Numbered from the stretch's first letter, positions 9,347 through 20,142 are shown. The stretch is DNA of 57,160 bases from an uncultured Clostridia bacterium (GCA_947625685.1 CANQPK010000021.1:1-57160); one strand, 5' to 3'. Notes: generated by a model from the sequence alone, not told the origin. Program-made: numbers and translations.

Positions 9347-10405
9347 TTATTCGTCCCCTTTTAATTTTTCTGCTCTGTCTGCCGTAATTAATGCATCTAT
9401 CATTTCATCTAGATCTCCATTTAAGAAATTTTCCATTTGATATATACTTAAACCTATTCTGTGGTCTGTTATTCTTCCTTGTGGATAGTTGTATGTTCTG
9501 ATTTTTTCGCTTCTGTCTCCTGTTCCAACTTGACTTTTTCTTTCATTTGCAAGTTTTTCATCCTGTTTTTGTTTCTCAACTTCATATAATCTTGATTTTA
9601 ATAATCTCATTGCATACTCTCTATTTTGAACTTGTGATCTTTCTGTTTGACATTCTGCAACTATTCCTGTTGGTTCATGGATTAATCTAACTGCTGATGA
9701 TGTTTTATTTACATGTTGTCCTCCTGCACCTGATGCTCTATATACCTCCATTTTTATATCTGCTGGATTTATTTCTATTTCTACATCTTCTACAACTGGT
9801 AATATTGCAACTGTTGCAGCTGATGTGTGTATTCTTCCGCTGCTTTCCGTATCTGGAACTCTTTGAACTCTGTGTGCTCCACTTTCAAATTTTAATCTGC
9901 TATATACTCCTTTTCCTGTAATCATAAATGTTATTTCTTTATATCCACCAAGTTCTGTTTCATTTTCATTTAATACATCTAGTGTCCAATGCTTTTTTTC
10001 TGCATACATAGAATACATTCTAAATAAAGTTCCCGCAAATAGTGCTGCTTCTTCTCCTCCTGCTCCTGCTCTTATTTCACATATTATATTTTTATCATCA
10101 TCTGGGTCTTTTGGTATTAGAAGTATTTTTAATTCTTCTTCAATTTTAGGTAGACTCTCTCTTGCTTCATCTATTTCCATCTGTGCTAATTCTTTAAGTT
10201 CAGGGTCTTTTAATAATTCTTCATTTTCTTCTATTGTTTTTTCTGCTTTTTTATATTCCCTATATTTTTCTACTATCGGAGTAAGTTCTGAGTGTTCCTT
10301 CATAAGTTTCTGCCAAGAGCTTGTTTTTGCAATCTCTTCTGGATCGCTTATTTTTACTGTTAGCTCTTCATATCTTTTTTCAACATCTTCTAATCTTTGG
10401 AACAT
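9347..10405 (-). CDS. prfA: Peptide chain release factor 1
   Basis: Class I release factor that ends translation at UAA and UAG. The 352-aa product carries the stop-codon-reading PxT tripeptide as PDT (residues 184-186, in [18 protein letters not shown]) and the peptidyl-hydrolysis GGQ motif at 228-230 ([11 protein letters not shown]). The start follows GAAAGGGG. The length is normal and there are no in-frame CGG codons. It lies downstream of the ATPase/nuclease pair, separated by 62 bp. RF2, whose gene commonly uses its own +1 frameshift, is not in the window. Confidence 0.97.
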   Translation of the reverse strand: MFQRLEDVEKRYEELTVKISDPEEIAKTSSWQKLMKEHSELTPIVEKYREYKKAEKTIEENEELLKDPELKELAQMEIDEARESLPKIEEELKILLIPKDPDDDKNIICEIRAGAGGEEAALFAGTLFRMYSMYAEKKHWTLDVLNENETELGGYKEITFMITGKGVYSRLKFESGAHRVQRVPDTESSGRIHTSAATVAILPVVEDVEIEINPADIKMEVYRASGAGGQHVNKTSSAVRLIHEPTGIVAECQTERSQVQNREYAMRLLKSRLYEVEKQKQDEKLANERKSQVGTGDRSEKIRTYNYPQGRITDHRIGLSIYQMENFLNGDLDEMIDALITADRAEKLKGDE

Positions 10406-10467
10406 TATATTTCCCCTTTCATTTACATTTAGTATCTATGGTATTATATAATCTTTTTTTAGTATTG

Positions 10468-12336
10468 TCAATCACTTAAAGTTATCTTATTGTAAGGTAT
10501 TCGCTCATTTTCTAATGCTTCACATTCTCTATTTGTACATGTTAATATTAATATTTGTCTGCTATTATAATTATCATTCAAGAATTTTAATACATTTTTT
10601 AACCTTTTTTGGTCAAAATATGCAAATGTCTCATCTAATATTATTGGCATATTTTCTTCTACAAGTTCATTAATACTTGATATTCTAAGTGATAAATATA
10701 GCTCATCAATTGTTCCTACACTCAAAACATCTGCTGGTACATAGTTTCCATTTTCTGTTTCTATCATTAATTCATTTTGTTCATTTATTTTTACTTTTTT
10801 GTATTTTCCATTAGATATATTTTTTATAGCATTTGATAGATCCTCTGTAAATTTTGGAGTTACATTTTCTCTCATTTCTATATAAGCATTTTCCAATGCA
10901 TTCTTTGCGAGTTCAATAGATTCATTATAATTTATAAGATTTTCATATTCCTCTTCAGATGCACTTAGTTCTTCTTCTATTTTCGTATAATTTTCTATTT
11001 TATTTATAATTTCTTTTTGTCTCATTTCCAATTTGGTTAGTTCTAATTTTAATTCGTTTATATAATTCTGTTCTTCAGTAATATTACTATTTTCCAATTT
11101 TTTATTAAATAAATTTTCTATACTTTGTGTTTTGGAATATCTATTTTTTAAATTTGATTTTTGTAAATCTATTCTTGCTCTTATTTCAGATTCTCTGTCT
11201 TGTATAGTTTTTTGCTTACTTTCTATTTCAGCTTTTAATATTTCTATTTTTGCTTTTATTTGTTCTTTCTCTTTATTTTTTTCTTCATTATTTTTATTTA
11301 TATTTTTATTTTTGTATAAATTAATTATTAAATTTATTAATGCAGCTATAATACTAATTCCAAATAATGATAATCCTATTATCTTTTGATTTAAGAAATA
11401 TAATAATATGCTTATAATAGTTAACAATATTGATATTATGTATATTGCTTTTGAACCTTTTTTTCTGTTTTCTACTGTTATACTATTTAATTTTTCTTCA
11501 AGTGTTTCTTTTTGCATTTCTATTTCAGTTTTTGATGATTTATTTATATTTATTTTTTCTTCTTCTATTTTTTCGTCATTTTGTAGTTTTTGTAATTCTT
11601 GAAGAATCTCTAATTCTTTTTCTGCTTCTGTAATTTTTTTTACTAATTCATTTTTTTCATCTTCTAATTCATATTGTAGTGGTGTGATTTCATCTAGCTC
11701 TTTTTTCTCATTATTTAATTCATCAATCTTTTGTTTAGCCAGATACAATGGCTTTGTAGGACTTTTCATTGTACCTATTTCGTCTGCTTGTCTTTTATTC
11801 AATTTTGATAAAACTTTTTGGAATGAAACATCATCTTCTCCTGTTAGCATAATATTAGATGCTTTTTGAATCAATATATTTTGCTTTTTCTCATCAAGTT
11901 TTACTTCTTGTTGTGCTACAACTTGTGCCATAGTAAATAGCTCTTCGTCTACTTTAGTTTGCTCAGAAAAATATTGATTTCCATAAGTTTTGTCAATCGA
12001 ATATTTTTTACTTACATCGTTTCCATCTTTATCAAATATTTGTGGGTTTTTCTTTGTAAAATTTCTGTAAACTTCATATTGTTCATTATTATCAAGTATG
12101 TAACTTATTTTTCCTGAAAATTCCCCTTCCGTCCATGGAGTATATTTATCATAGTCACTTATTTTTTGTCCATTTTTATTTTTATTTATCCCATAAAACA
12201 TACTTGTTATAAATTTAAGAAGAGTAGATTTTCCACTTTCATTTTCTCCATATATAACATTTATCCCATTATTTAATTCTATTTCTTTATCATTTAATTT
12301 TCCAAAATTGTTTATCTTAATTTTTTTTATCTGCAT
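10468..12336 (-). CDS. SMC-like ATPase (YhaN/SbcC type)
   Basis: ABC-type ATPase of 622 aa. Walker A GENESGKST lies at about residues 30-38. Two long coiled-coil arms surround a central pair of hydrophobic helices (about residues 295-345). A C-terminal signature LSVGTIDELYLSLR and Walker B MPIILDETFAYFD follow. The membrane hairpin inside the coiled coil is typical of YhaN-like proteins, not SbcC or Rad50 proper. It sits directly downstream of the SbcD/YhaO-type phosphoesterase (14 bp gap), the usual arrangement for an SbcCD-like nuclease complex acting on DNA ends. It has no in-frame CGG. Confidence 0.85.
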   Translation of the reverse strand: MQIKKIKINNFGKLNDKEIELNNGINVIYGENESGKSTLLKFITSMFYGINKNKNGQKISDYDKYTPWTEGEFSGKISYILDNNEQYEVYRNFTKKNPQIFDKDGNDVSKKYSIDKTYGNQYFSEQTKVDEELFTMAQVVAQQEVKLDEKKQNILIQKASNIMLTGEDDVSFQKVLSKLNKRQADEIGTMKSPTKPLYLAKQKIDELNNEKKELDEITPLQYELEDEKNELVKKITEAEKELEILQELQKLQNDEKIEEEKININKSSKTEIEMQKETLEEKLNSITVENRKKGSKAIYIISILLTIISILLYFLNQKIIGLSLFGISIIAALINLIINLYKNKNINKNNEEKNKEKEQIKAKIEILKAEIESKQKTIQDRESEIRARIDLQKSNLKNRYSKTQSIENLFNKKLENSNITEEQNYINELKLELTKLEMRQKEIINKIENYTKIEEELSASEEEYENLINYNESIELAKNALENAYIEMRENVTPKFTEDLSNAIKNISNGKYKKVKINEQNELMIETENGNYVPADVLSVGTIDELYLSLRISSINELVEENMPIILDETFAYFDQKRLKNVLKFLNDNYNSRQILILTCTNRECEALENERIPYNKITLSD

Positions 12337-12350
12337 TAAAATTTTCCTTT

Positions 12351-13428
12351 CTATTTTTCAAATGCATTTAGTCCAATTTCTATTGACCTATATATCTTTT
12401 CATTGTTTTCTGGGTCTTCATTAATTTTCTCTAATAAATTTTTTACAAATATACCTTTAAGACTATTTTTTAGCGCTTCTGATTTTAAATCAACATTTAT
12501 TTTAGTCATATCTTTTATTTTTATTATATTTTGATGTAATATATATTTCAAAATTTTACTAGTATCTATTTCTATATTTTTGTTTCCTACAAGTATTAAT
12601 TTCCAATATTTACTTTCATCAAATGTCTCATTATTAATTTTCTCTATAAGTTCTTCTTCAGAAGTTATTTCTGTTATATCTATTCTCTGTTCTGCAAACT
12701 CTTTTTCATCTACTATTATAAACTCTGTTGCTATTTTTTTCGTTTTTAAATCTATATCTCCGCATAATCATTCCATGAGTTCCTAATTCATCAAATCCAA
12801 GTGATATAAGAGATCCTGGATATACAATCTTTTGATTTTCTTCATATATTGTTTTATGAATATGTCCAAGAGCCACATAATCAAAACCTAAATTTTTTAA
12901 TATTGATTTTGATAATGGGTTGTATAGCATTTCATCTTCTCTTTCTCCGTCTATAGTTCCATGTGTTAATAATATATTTATCTTATCGTTGTCTAATTTG
13001 ATTTTTTCATATTCATATTTTTTCATATAAAAATCTTCAAATCCATATCCATATATGCATAAATTTTCATCTTCTATTTTTTCTAGATTTTCTTTAAATA
13101 TTTTTACATTCTTTGCCCATGAATTATATTTTTCATAATATGAATTTTTCAAATACGGATCATGATTTCCTGGCACAATATAAATTTTTGTGTCAGGTAT
13201 TGTTTCGAATAATTTATTTATGTAATCTATTGTTGATAACCTAACATATTCATTTTCATATAAATCTCCACATATAAATAGATATTTCACATTATTTTCT
13301 TTTATATATTCAATTACTTTTTTAAAACTATTTCTTTGCTCTAACCTTCTTTGTTCTGCAAGTTTTTTTGTCTCTAATGTTGTAAATGGTCTATCAAAAT
13401 GCACATCTGCTATGTGTATAAATTTCAA
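12351..13428 (-). CDS. SbcD/YhaO-type DNA exonuclease, recoded
   Basis: Metallophosphoesterase of 358 aa after one CGG skip. Metal-binding motifs are in order: DVH (8-10), GDLYE (54-58), GNHD (87-90), THG and GHIH (about 190). The conventional frame stops soon after residue 220, just past ELGTHGMIM. Skipping the C of CGG at 12760 gives GMIM-G-DIDLKTKK and continues for about 135 residues of the capping domain to the stop at 12351. The start is TTG at 13428, overlapping the glycosyltransferase stop as TTGA, with AAAGGA upstream, so translation is probably coupled. It partners with the SMC-like ATPase downstream. Confidence 0.88.
12760..12762 (-). other. CGGN recoding site in SbcD-type gene
   Basis: ATG CGGA GAT: reading GGA as Gly after skipping C joins the two frames. 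Confidence 0.9.
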
Positions 13429-14970
13429 TTTTCATCATTCCTTTTAAATTTTTTAAATATATTTTTCGCATTTAATTCAATTGCCGAAATTGGAATTAAT
13501 ACCATTACATATGGGAATATATATCTTGACTTTGCCTCCCAAAGTATATGGAATAAAAATCCTCCAATAAAAATCGTTATAAGTAGCACCATTTCATTTG
13601 ATAAGTTTTTTCTATTTTTTATTAGTACAAGTATACTTCCACCAAATATGATAAATATCAAAGCTCTTTGATAATATTGTATAAAATAATATCCAATAGG
13701 ATATTCAGCATCATTTTCTTCTTCGTATTGAAGGTTCTGATTATAGAATAATCCACCAAAGCTTGGTTCTGCCCACATTGATCTTGTTTTTCGCAAGTAA
13801 AATTCTGTCATTCCTTTTGGGTCTTCTCTAAAATGCTTCATTCTTTCTTGTATCAGAATATTAAATAAATATTTAGTATTTTCTGGTTTTGGATTTGAAT
13901 ATCTTAAATCTGCTATCCTATAATTATACCAACCGAGATGTACATTCTCCTTCAAACATTCCCATGCACATCCATCCATTTACAGGAAAGCCATTAGCTT
14001 TATTCAAATTTGATTTGTTAAGATAGTAATTTTTAACAATACTTGTTGGAAGAAAAACTATTATAACTAGACCCATAGCAACAACTATTTTTGTTATAAT
14101 ATCTTTTGCTGTTTTCTTTGTTTCTTCTTTTTGTATCATATCTAAGAATAGATAAATAAGAATCGCTATAATAAATATTAAAGAATTAGTCCTAACCATA
14201 CATGCTAAAGAAAGAGACAATGCTGATAAAATAGCATATCTTATCTTTTTATCATTAACATATTTAATTATTAAATATGTACCAAGCATAGAAAATGTAA
14301 GTCCAGGTATATCTCCATAAGCGAAAATGCAAAGCAGTGATATTGGTAAAAATGTTAATGTTAATATAACTGCTAAATATTTATTTACTTTATATTTTTT
14401 AGATAATTCTTTGCATATTAAAAATGTTGAAATAACAGTTATTGCATTGCAAAATACATTCACTTGCATTAATATTGCAATATTTGTACTATTAAATATG
14501 CGAAATAAGATATTCCATATAAATGCTAAAGTAAATTGCTGTGGATAACATTCTAAATAAGTTTTCATTGATATATTTCCATATACATCGTTATAATTTT
14601 CCATAAATTCTTGCATATTTCCGTCTTTCATTGATACTGCTATTTCATAGGCATATTTTTGATCTGCCGATAGTGGTATATATGCATAATTTATCCATAG
14701 TAATTGTACTATTATATATATCACTATTAAAGCTCCAAAAATGAAATATTTGTCCTTTACCTTATGCAATCCTTTTTTTAATATTTGACATATCCCAAGT
14801 ATTGCACATACTATAAGTATAGTGATAGTTATAGTTGTTATGCTATTATTGTTTACTACTGCATGTTCTCCTTCTGCTATCCCTACTGTGTATATGATAT
14901 TTAATATTAATACAAAAGCTAATAATACTATTGCTATTGCCCATGGTATTTTATTTAAAATCTTATTCAT
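13425..14970 (-). CDS. Multi-pass membrane glycosyltransferase (GT39-like), recoded
   Basis: About ten or more transmembrane helices across 514 aa after one CGG skip. The layout resembles polyprenyl-phosphate-dependent glycosyltransferases of the PMT/GT39/ArnT type, with a luminal acidic segment ADQKYAYEIA after the second or third helix. Conventional frames end at TSRLV; skipping the C of CGG at 13933 gives EGECTS-G-WYNYRIADLRYSN, followed by the remaining three helices. A Gly-Trp-Tyr-Asn element after the large loop is what I recall from Firmicute relatives. Substrate unknown. The stop overlaps the start of the SbcD-type gene. A start with AGGAG upstream is at 14970. Confidence 0.8.
13933..13935 (-). 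other. CGGN recoding site in glycosyltransferase
   Basis: TCT CGGT TGG: skip of C gives Ser-Gly-Trp and joins the two frames. Confidence 0.9.
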
Positions 14971-15060
14971 TTGTTTCTCCTCTTTATTTTATATCTAATG
15001 CTTTTTGATAATATTATTTTAGCATAGTAAATTTAAAAAGTGAATACCTTTTATAACATA

Positions 15061-15098
15061 TAAGAGCAATAATATTTACTTTTATATTATTGCTCTTA
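15061..15098 (-). terminator. Terminator of the VirD4 operon
   Basis: AAGAGCAATAATA/TATTATTGCTCTT hairpin, 17 bases past the coupling protein stop. Confidence 0.8.
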
Positions 15099-15114
15099 CA
15101 CTATAAATTATTTG

Positions 15115-17120
15115 TTATTTTTCATCTACTGGTCCAAATAGTTCATCAAATTTTGCTTCCAATTCTTTTTGTAAATCTATTTCCTCTTGACTTTGATTTA
15201 TATTATTTTCAGAAGTTTCTATATCTTCTAACATATCTTGTGGTAATACTGGAGCTGTTTCTTCATTTAAGCTCTCTTTTTCTCCTATTTCTTGTTTTGG
15301 TTCATTATTTGGCTCTTCTACAAATAAATCATCTAAGCTTTCTACTTTTAGATCTTGAATTCCGCCACCTTTTTTCTCCTCAACATATGGATTGTAAGGA
15401 TTATATTTTCTCCAATTTCCTCTGTCTATATCTCTTGATTCATTATGATTTAATGTGAATTCTGCAAGTTTTTTTGCTTCTGGCTTCAAAAAATAGTAAT
15501 ATTTTTTTGCTTTTATTGGCCTTACTCCTTTTTCGAATATTATACAATAATCATTATCAAATCTTCTAAGTTCGTCTGGCGTTAAAAGTGCTCTTGCATT
15601 AATTTGATCTGATACACTCTTTCCTTGCATCCAGTTGTTTCTATCTTTATTTACTGATATACTATCTCTCGAAACAGTCTTTTCTCCTAATGCTTTAGAG
15701 AAATATTCAACTGTTTTTTGTGAGTTACTTCCTAAAAATACATGCGTATCACAGTTACCTATGATAGTTTCATATGATTTTTCATATACTGCTTCAAGTT
15801 GGTCTAAGTTCTGAAGTATTACGCTAAATTGTATTTTTCTACTTCTACTTGTTGATATCTTTTTATCGAAGTCTGGTACTTTTCCTATATTTGCAAACTC
15901 GTCTAATATGAAATATGTAGGCATTGGAAGTGTTCCTCCACTTAAGTCTGCAAAATCATATAATTGTTGTATCATTTGTGCAAAGAATATTGTAAGTAAG
16001 AAGTCATATGCAGTGTGTGTATCTGAAGATATAACATATACTGCTGTTTTCTTTCTTCCTATTTCCTCAAAATCTATTGTATCTGTTGATGTTAATTCTG
16101 CAATTTCTTTTGAATCAAATTTTCCAAGTTTTGATTGCAAAGAGCTTAAAATTGATCCATAAGTTTTCTCTGGTGCTATTTCTATTGATTTATAATACAT
16201 TCTTGCAGGGTGATCATATGGTAACTGTCCAATAAGTTCTGAAAGCAAGTTGTTGCCACCATTTGTATTTGCAGCTCTAACTAATTCTGCACAGCTTGCT
16301 AAGTTTTGTTCTTCTTCTGGTCTAGTTGCAATTAAATAATATATTAAAGCTTTTAATAACATTTCTGCCATATCATCCCAATATGGATCTGCTGTACTTC
16401 CTTCTACTTTTTGTCCCTTTACTATTGTATTTGCAATTACATCTACATCTAATTCAGACGATATGTGCATAAGTGGGTTATATCCATCACTGTTTTGTGG
16501 TCTTACTAAGTTTAATACTTTTATTTCATATCCATTTCTTTGTAAAAATCCTGCTGTTTTATCATATAGTTCGCCTTTAGGATCTGTAAATACATATGAT
16601 CCTAGCATTTGATATGCATTTGGTATAGAATATGCAGCAGATTTACCAGAACCTGAACCGTCCAACTACTAACACATTTACATTTCCTCTTTTATCTACT
16701 GGTAAATAATTGTTTTCTGCAAGTAATATTCCCTTGTTTCTACTTAATGTTTTATATTGTTCTCCTCTTCCTGCCCAATCACTTGATCCTTGTTCTATAT
16801 CTGTATATTCATTTTTTGGAGCTGTTTTTACAAATCCGATAAACATAAATACTGCATATACTAGAGTAAATTTCCAAAGTAAACTAAAAAATTGTGGCAT
16901 ATAATTTCCAAAATTTCCGAATTACTTCGCCAAGTTTTGAATATGCCCCAATCGACTCAGTTACAAATTCTCCAAAATTAAATACACCATTTACCGTAGC
17001 AATATCTTGTGCATAGGCAAGTGGTGCAACAAGTACTATGGCCATAAATAACCATAGTACCACAAATATTATAAATCTTCCTTTATTTCTTCTTAATGTC
17101 CCTTTTATTTTATAGTTCAT
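15115..17120 (-). CDS. VirD4/TraG-type coupling ATPase, recoded at two sites
   Basis: Type IV secretion coupling protein, 667 aa after two CGG skips. Two N-terminal membrane segments (about 15-40 and 70-95) precede the cytoplasmic ATPase. The region SSDWAGRGEQYKTLSR and YLPVDKRGNVNVLVVG is typical of the clostridial VirD4 subgroup. Walker A becomes GGSGSGKS only after the second skip (16658); Walker B is YFILDEFANIG. The first skip (16917) joins KLGEVI to GNFGNYMPQFF inside the membrane domain. The C-terminal tail is acidic. No relaxase, VirB4 or other conjugation gene is nearby, so it is an orphan here, the last gene of a three-gene operon with unknown partners. Confidence 0.85.
16658..16660 (-). 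other. CGGN recoding site in the VirD4 P-loop
   Basis: GGA CGGT TCA: skip of C gives Gly-Gly-Ser of GGSGSGKS. Confidence 0.92.
16917..16919 (-). other. CGGN recoding site in the VirD4 membrane domain
   Basis: ATT CGGA AAT: skip of C joins the first 68 residues to the next frame. Confidence 0.9.
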
Positions 17121-17150
17121 ATTGTTTCACCTTTCTCTTTTGTATTGTGA

Positions 17151-17453
17151 TTATCTTTCTCCTTGTTCTCTTTCTTTTTCTCTTCTTTCTATTACTTTTA
17201 GGTGTCCATTTTCGTCTCTTCCGTCTACTACAACTTGATTTCCTGTAGCACTTATAGACATTACTCCATCTTTTCCTTTAGTAAATCCTAATAATTGTAA
17301 GAATGCTTCTATATCCATGCTTACGCCATTTCCTATTACAATCTCTGTTCTGTCTTTTTGGTTGTCATTACCAGCAAAATCTGTGTATCCAAATTTATAG
17401 TTTTCATCTTTTAATCCTGCTGCATCATAAATTTTCATATTTTTTTGTGCCAT
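17151..17453 (-). CDS. Unknown 100-aa protein of the VirD4 operon
   Basis: I do not recognise it. It is a small soluble protein with a conserved-looking core (DFAGNDNQKDRTEIVIGNG, about 25-43) and a charged C-terminal helix ending in a run of Arg/Glu/Lys. The start at 17453 follows TAGGAGG. It lies between the 171-aa gene and the coupling protein with short gaps (11 and 30 bp), so it is co-transcribed and may work with the coupling protein. No signal peptide, no membrane segment, no in-frame CGG. Confidence 0.8.
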   Translation of the reverse strand: MAQKNMKIYDAAGLKDENYKFGYTDFAGNDNQKDRTEIVIGNGVSMDIEAFLQLLGFTKGKDGVMSISATGNQVVVDGRDENGHLKVIERREKEREQGER

Positions 17454-17464
17454 TTTTTATCCTC

Positions 17465-17980
17465 CTAGCTCTCTCTTATCTCGAATGCGAAATAAGATTT
17501 ATACGGTTTTAATTTACATTTTCCTTTAACTTCATTTGTTTTTTCATCGAAGTATAGCACAGGCTTTACTTCTTCTGCTGTTTCTGGGTCTATTATTGAT
17601 ATTGCCCTTTTTAAGTTTGGTGTATAGTTAAACTCTCTATATTCGTCACTTTTTTCTGAATATAATGTATCAAATTTAAATGGGGCAGGTCTTTTTGTTA
17701 TTCTAACTTCATCACCAAGTAATATTCCCATATTTATAATGACCTTTTCTTGTCCAAAAGAAAAGATTGCAAGTTGATTTCCATCTGGTTCAGGTTCATC
17801 CACATAATATGTTTTTCTTGTAGAATCTCCTCTAATTTCAGATGTATAATCTAATCTTTGTACTGTATATTTAGGAAACTTATCTAAATATTCCTTTTTT
17901 GTTTTATTTATTTGATATATTACTGTATTTACTCCTTTTGGATCTGTTATGCTAAAATGTTTTCCTTCTAATATTTCCAT
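17465..17980 (-). CDS. Unknown 171-aa protein, first gene of the VirD4 operon
   Basis: No family recognised. Probably a soluble mixed alpha/beta protein, with no membrane segment. It contains a beta-rich stretch around LAIFSFGQEKVIINMGILLG (residues 90-109). I chose the ATG at 17980 because GAAAGAGGTG precedes it; a TTG 18 bases upstream overlaps that site. A near-perfect promoter lies 60-90 bases upstream. Its position at the head of an operon with an orphan coupling ATPase suggests a role linked to transport or to a surface assembly, but nothing in the sequence proves it. Confidence 0.8.
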   Translation of the reverse strand: MEILEGKHFSITDPKGVNTVIYQINKTKKEYLDKFPKYTVQRLDYTSEIRGDSTRKTYYVDEPEPDGNQLAIFSFGQEKVIINMGILLGDEVRITKRPAPFKFDTLYSEKSDEYREFNYTPNLKRAISIIDPETAEEVKPVLYFDEKTNEVKGKCKLKPYKSYFAFEIRES

Positions 17981-18038
17981 TTTTGCACCTCTTTCCAATT
18001 ATGCCTAGCTTGTCTTTGGTAAAATTTCACTAAACATA

Positions 18039-18067
18039 ATTATACATTATTTTCCTATTGTTGTCAA
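18039..18067 (-). promoter_or_regulatory. Consensus sigma-A promoter of the VirD4 operon
   Basis: TTGACA, a 17-base spacer and TATAAT on the minus strand, upstream of the 17980 start. It has exact consensus hexamers. Confidence 0.88.
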
Positions 18068-18138
18068 GTTTATTTATAAATTTATTATGTCGACTATTGG
18101 TAATTAATATTTTTTTAGCAATTTTTATAATCATATAT

Positions 18139-19033
18139 TTACCTAGGATTAAATGTAGATACTTCTTTTAACTTTTCATATAATTTTTCTTCATCTTGTG
18201 ATAAATTCTTAGGAACCATTATTTTTATCTCTGCAATTAAGTCTCCTCTTCCTCCTTTGCCGTCTTTATATCCGTTTTGTGATAAGCGAATCTTTTCACC
18301 ACTTTGTATTCCTTTTTGTATATATACTGTTTCTTGTCCATCTATTGTGTTTAATTCAATTCTTGCACCAAGAGCCGCTTCCCAAGGTGTTATTTTTAAA
18401 TCAGTATAAAGATTACAGCCTTTTAATCTAAAGTTTTTACTATTTTCTATATGTATTCTAATTAGTAGATCACCATTTTTCGCACCGTTTTCTCCTTTTT
18501 TACCTTGTCCTACTAATCTTATCTTTTCATTGTCTCTAATTCCTGCTGGTATTTTTACTGTAAATGTTTTCATCTTTCCGATCTATTGCTCTTAAAGATA
18601 TTTTTTTATTTACTCCAAAAAATGCTTCTTCTATACTTACATCTATAGATGTTTCTATGTTTTCTCCCTTTATTTTTATTTCTTTAATTTTGGACTTTTT
18701 TTCTGTCTTTTCTTTTTTAGCACCAAAAAACATATTTATTATTTCTCCAAAAATAGTATCACTCTGCTTCATATTGTCTTTATTTGCCTCACGGTTCTTT
18801 TTTCTACCAATATTTGTGTTCCATTGTCTATCATACTTTCTTCTACTTGAAGGATTAGACAATATTCTATATGCTTCATTTATATCTTTAAAACGATCTT
18901 CTGAATAGTCTTTTCCTTCATTCAAATCAGGGTGATACTTTTTTGCTTGTTCTCTATATTTTAATTTTATCTCTTCTATACTAACTCTATTTGTTTCAAA
19001 TCCTAATATTTTATAATAGTCCTTAAATATCAT
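18139..19033 (-). CDS. DnaJ/CbpA-type co-chaperone, recoded
   Basis: J-domain protein of 297 aa after one CGG skip. The J domain covers residues 1-70, with the HPD motif in KKYHPDLNEG. A charged linker follows, then DnaJ C-terminal substrate-binding domains I and II. It lacks the Cys-rich zinc finger, so it resembles CbpA more than DnaJ. The conventional frame ends shortly after RAIDRKDEN. Skipping the C at 18578 gives RAID-G-KMKTFTVKIPAGIRD, the usual DGK...VKIPAGI junction of the family. It stimulates DnaK ATPase by family knowledge. It is the last gene after murF and ddl. Confidence 0.9.
18578..18580 (-). other. CGGN recoding site in dnaJ-like gene
   Basis: GAT CGGA AAG: skip of C gives Asp-Gly-Lys and restores the C-terminal domain frame. 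Confidence 0.92.
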
Positions 19034-19068
19034 TTAACATCCTCCATACTCATGGTATATTTATTATA

Positions 19069-20121
19069 TCATGTTTCACTAGCTAATTCAATTAATTTGT
19101 CTAATAATTTACTATAATTTATTCCATAATGTTCAAATAATTTTGGATACATACTTATTTCTGTAAATCCCGGAAGTGTATTTATCTCATTTAAATATAT
19201 TTTATTCGTATTTTCTTCTACAAAAAAATCAACTCTTGACAATCCTTTTCCATCCAAAGCCTTGAATGCTTTTATAGCTAATTTTCTTATTTCTTCTTGT
19301 ACTTCACTTGGAATATCTGCAGGTATAAATGTTTGAGATTTTTGGTTTTTATATTTTGCATCAAAACTATAAAACTCGTCTGCTGCTTTTATTTCTCCGA
19401 CATCTGATGCGATAACCTCTTCATTTCCCAAAACTGCACATTCTACCTCATGTCCTTTTATTTCTTCTTCTATTAATACTTTTTTATCAAATTTGCTAGC
19501 ATATTCTATTGCATCTTTTAATTCTTTACTATTCTTTGCTTTGCTTATTCCAACACTTGATCCTGAATTTGAAGGTTTTACAAACATTGGATATTTTAAA
19601 TTCATTTCTATTGTTTTGCAAATTTCTTCTATTCCATAAATTTTTTCATTAAAACTTTTATCAATGTATATGTATTTATCTTTATATTTTCTTATATACT
19701 CTGATTTTGCTTGATTAATTCCAGCCCTATCTAAGATAACTTTTGTATATACTTTATCCATTGAGACAGCTGATGCAAGTACTTTACAACCTACATAATG
19801 TTTTTTTATCATTTCAAATAAACCTTGTATTGTTCCATCTTCCCCATTTGCTCCGTGCAACACTGGGAAGATTATATCTTGCCTTTTTAAAACTTCTAAT
19901 ACATTTTCTATCTTTTTTAATTCTTTTATTTCTTCATCTATTTTGAGTGTTTCTATTTTATCTATATCTTTTGTGTATTCATACCAATTTCCAGTTTTAT
20001 CAATATATATTGGTAAGATATCGTATTTGCTTTTGTCTAAGTTTTTAATAATTGATGTTCCAGATACGACTGACACATTATGCTCAGTCGATGTTCCCCC
20101 AAAAATAACTGCTAGTTTCAT
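19069..20121 (-). CDS. ddl: D-alanine--D-alanine ligase
   Basis: ATP-grasp ligase that makes D-Ala-D-Ala for peptidoglycan. The 350-aa product shows the N-terminal signature FGGTSTEHNVSVVSG (8-22), the HGANGEDGTIQG loop (about 94-105), the ATP-binding FVKPSNSGSSVG stretch, and the C-terminal metal-binding NEINTLPGFTEISMYP. The start at 20121 has AGGAG upstream. It follows murF by 21 bp, and their products act consecutively: Ddl makes the dipeptide that MurF adds. It has no in-frame CGG. Confidence 0.96.
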   Translation of the reverse strand: MKLAVIFGGTSTEHNVSVVSGTSIIKNLDKSKYDILPIYIDKTGNWYEYTKDIDKIETLKIDEEIKELKKIENVLEVLKRQDIIFPVLHGANGEDGTIQGLFEMIKKHYVGCKVLASAVSMDKVYTKVILDRAGINQAKSEYIRKYKDKYIYIDKSFNEKIYGIEEICKTIEMNLKYPMFVKPSNSGSSVGISKAKNSKELKDAIEYASKFDKKVLIEEEIKGHEVECAVLGNEEVIASDVGEIKAADEFYSFDAKYKNQKSQTFIPADIPSEVQEEIRKLAIKAFKALDGKGLSRVDFFVEENTNKIYLNEINTLPGFTEISMYPKLFEHYGINYSKLLDKLIELASET

Positions 20122-20142
20122 AATATCACACTCCTATATTGC

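Noticed and set aside
15115..17998. Integrative conjugative element
   Set aside because: Only the coupling ATPase is present; there is no relaxase, integrase, VirB4-like ATPase or attachment repeats.
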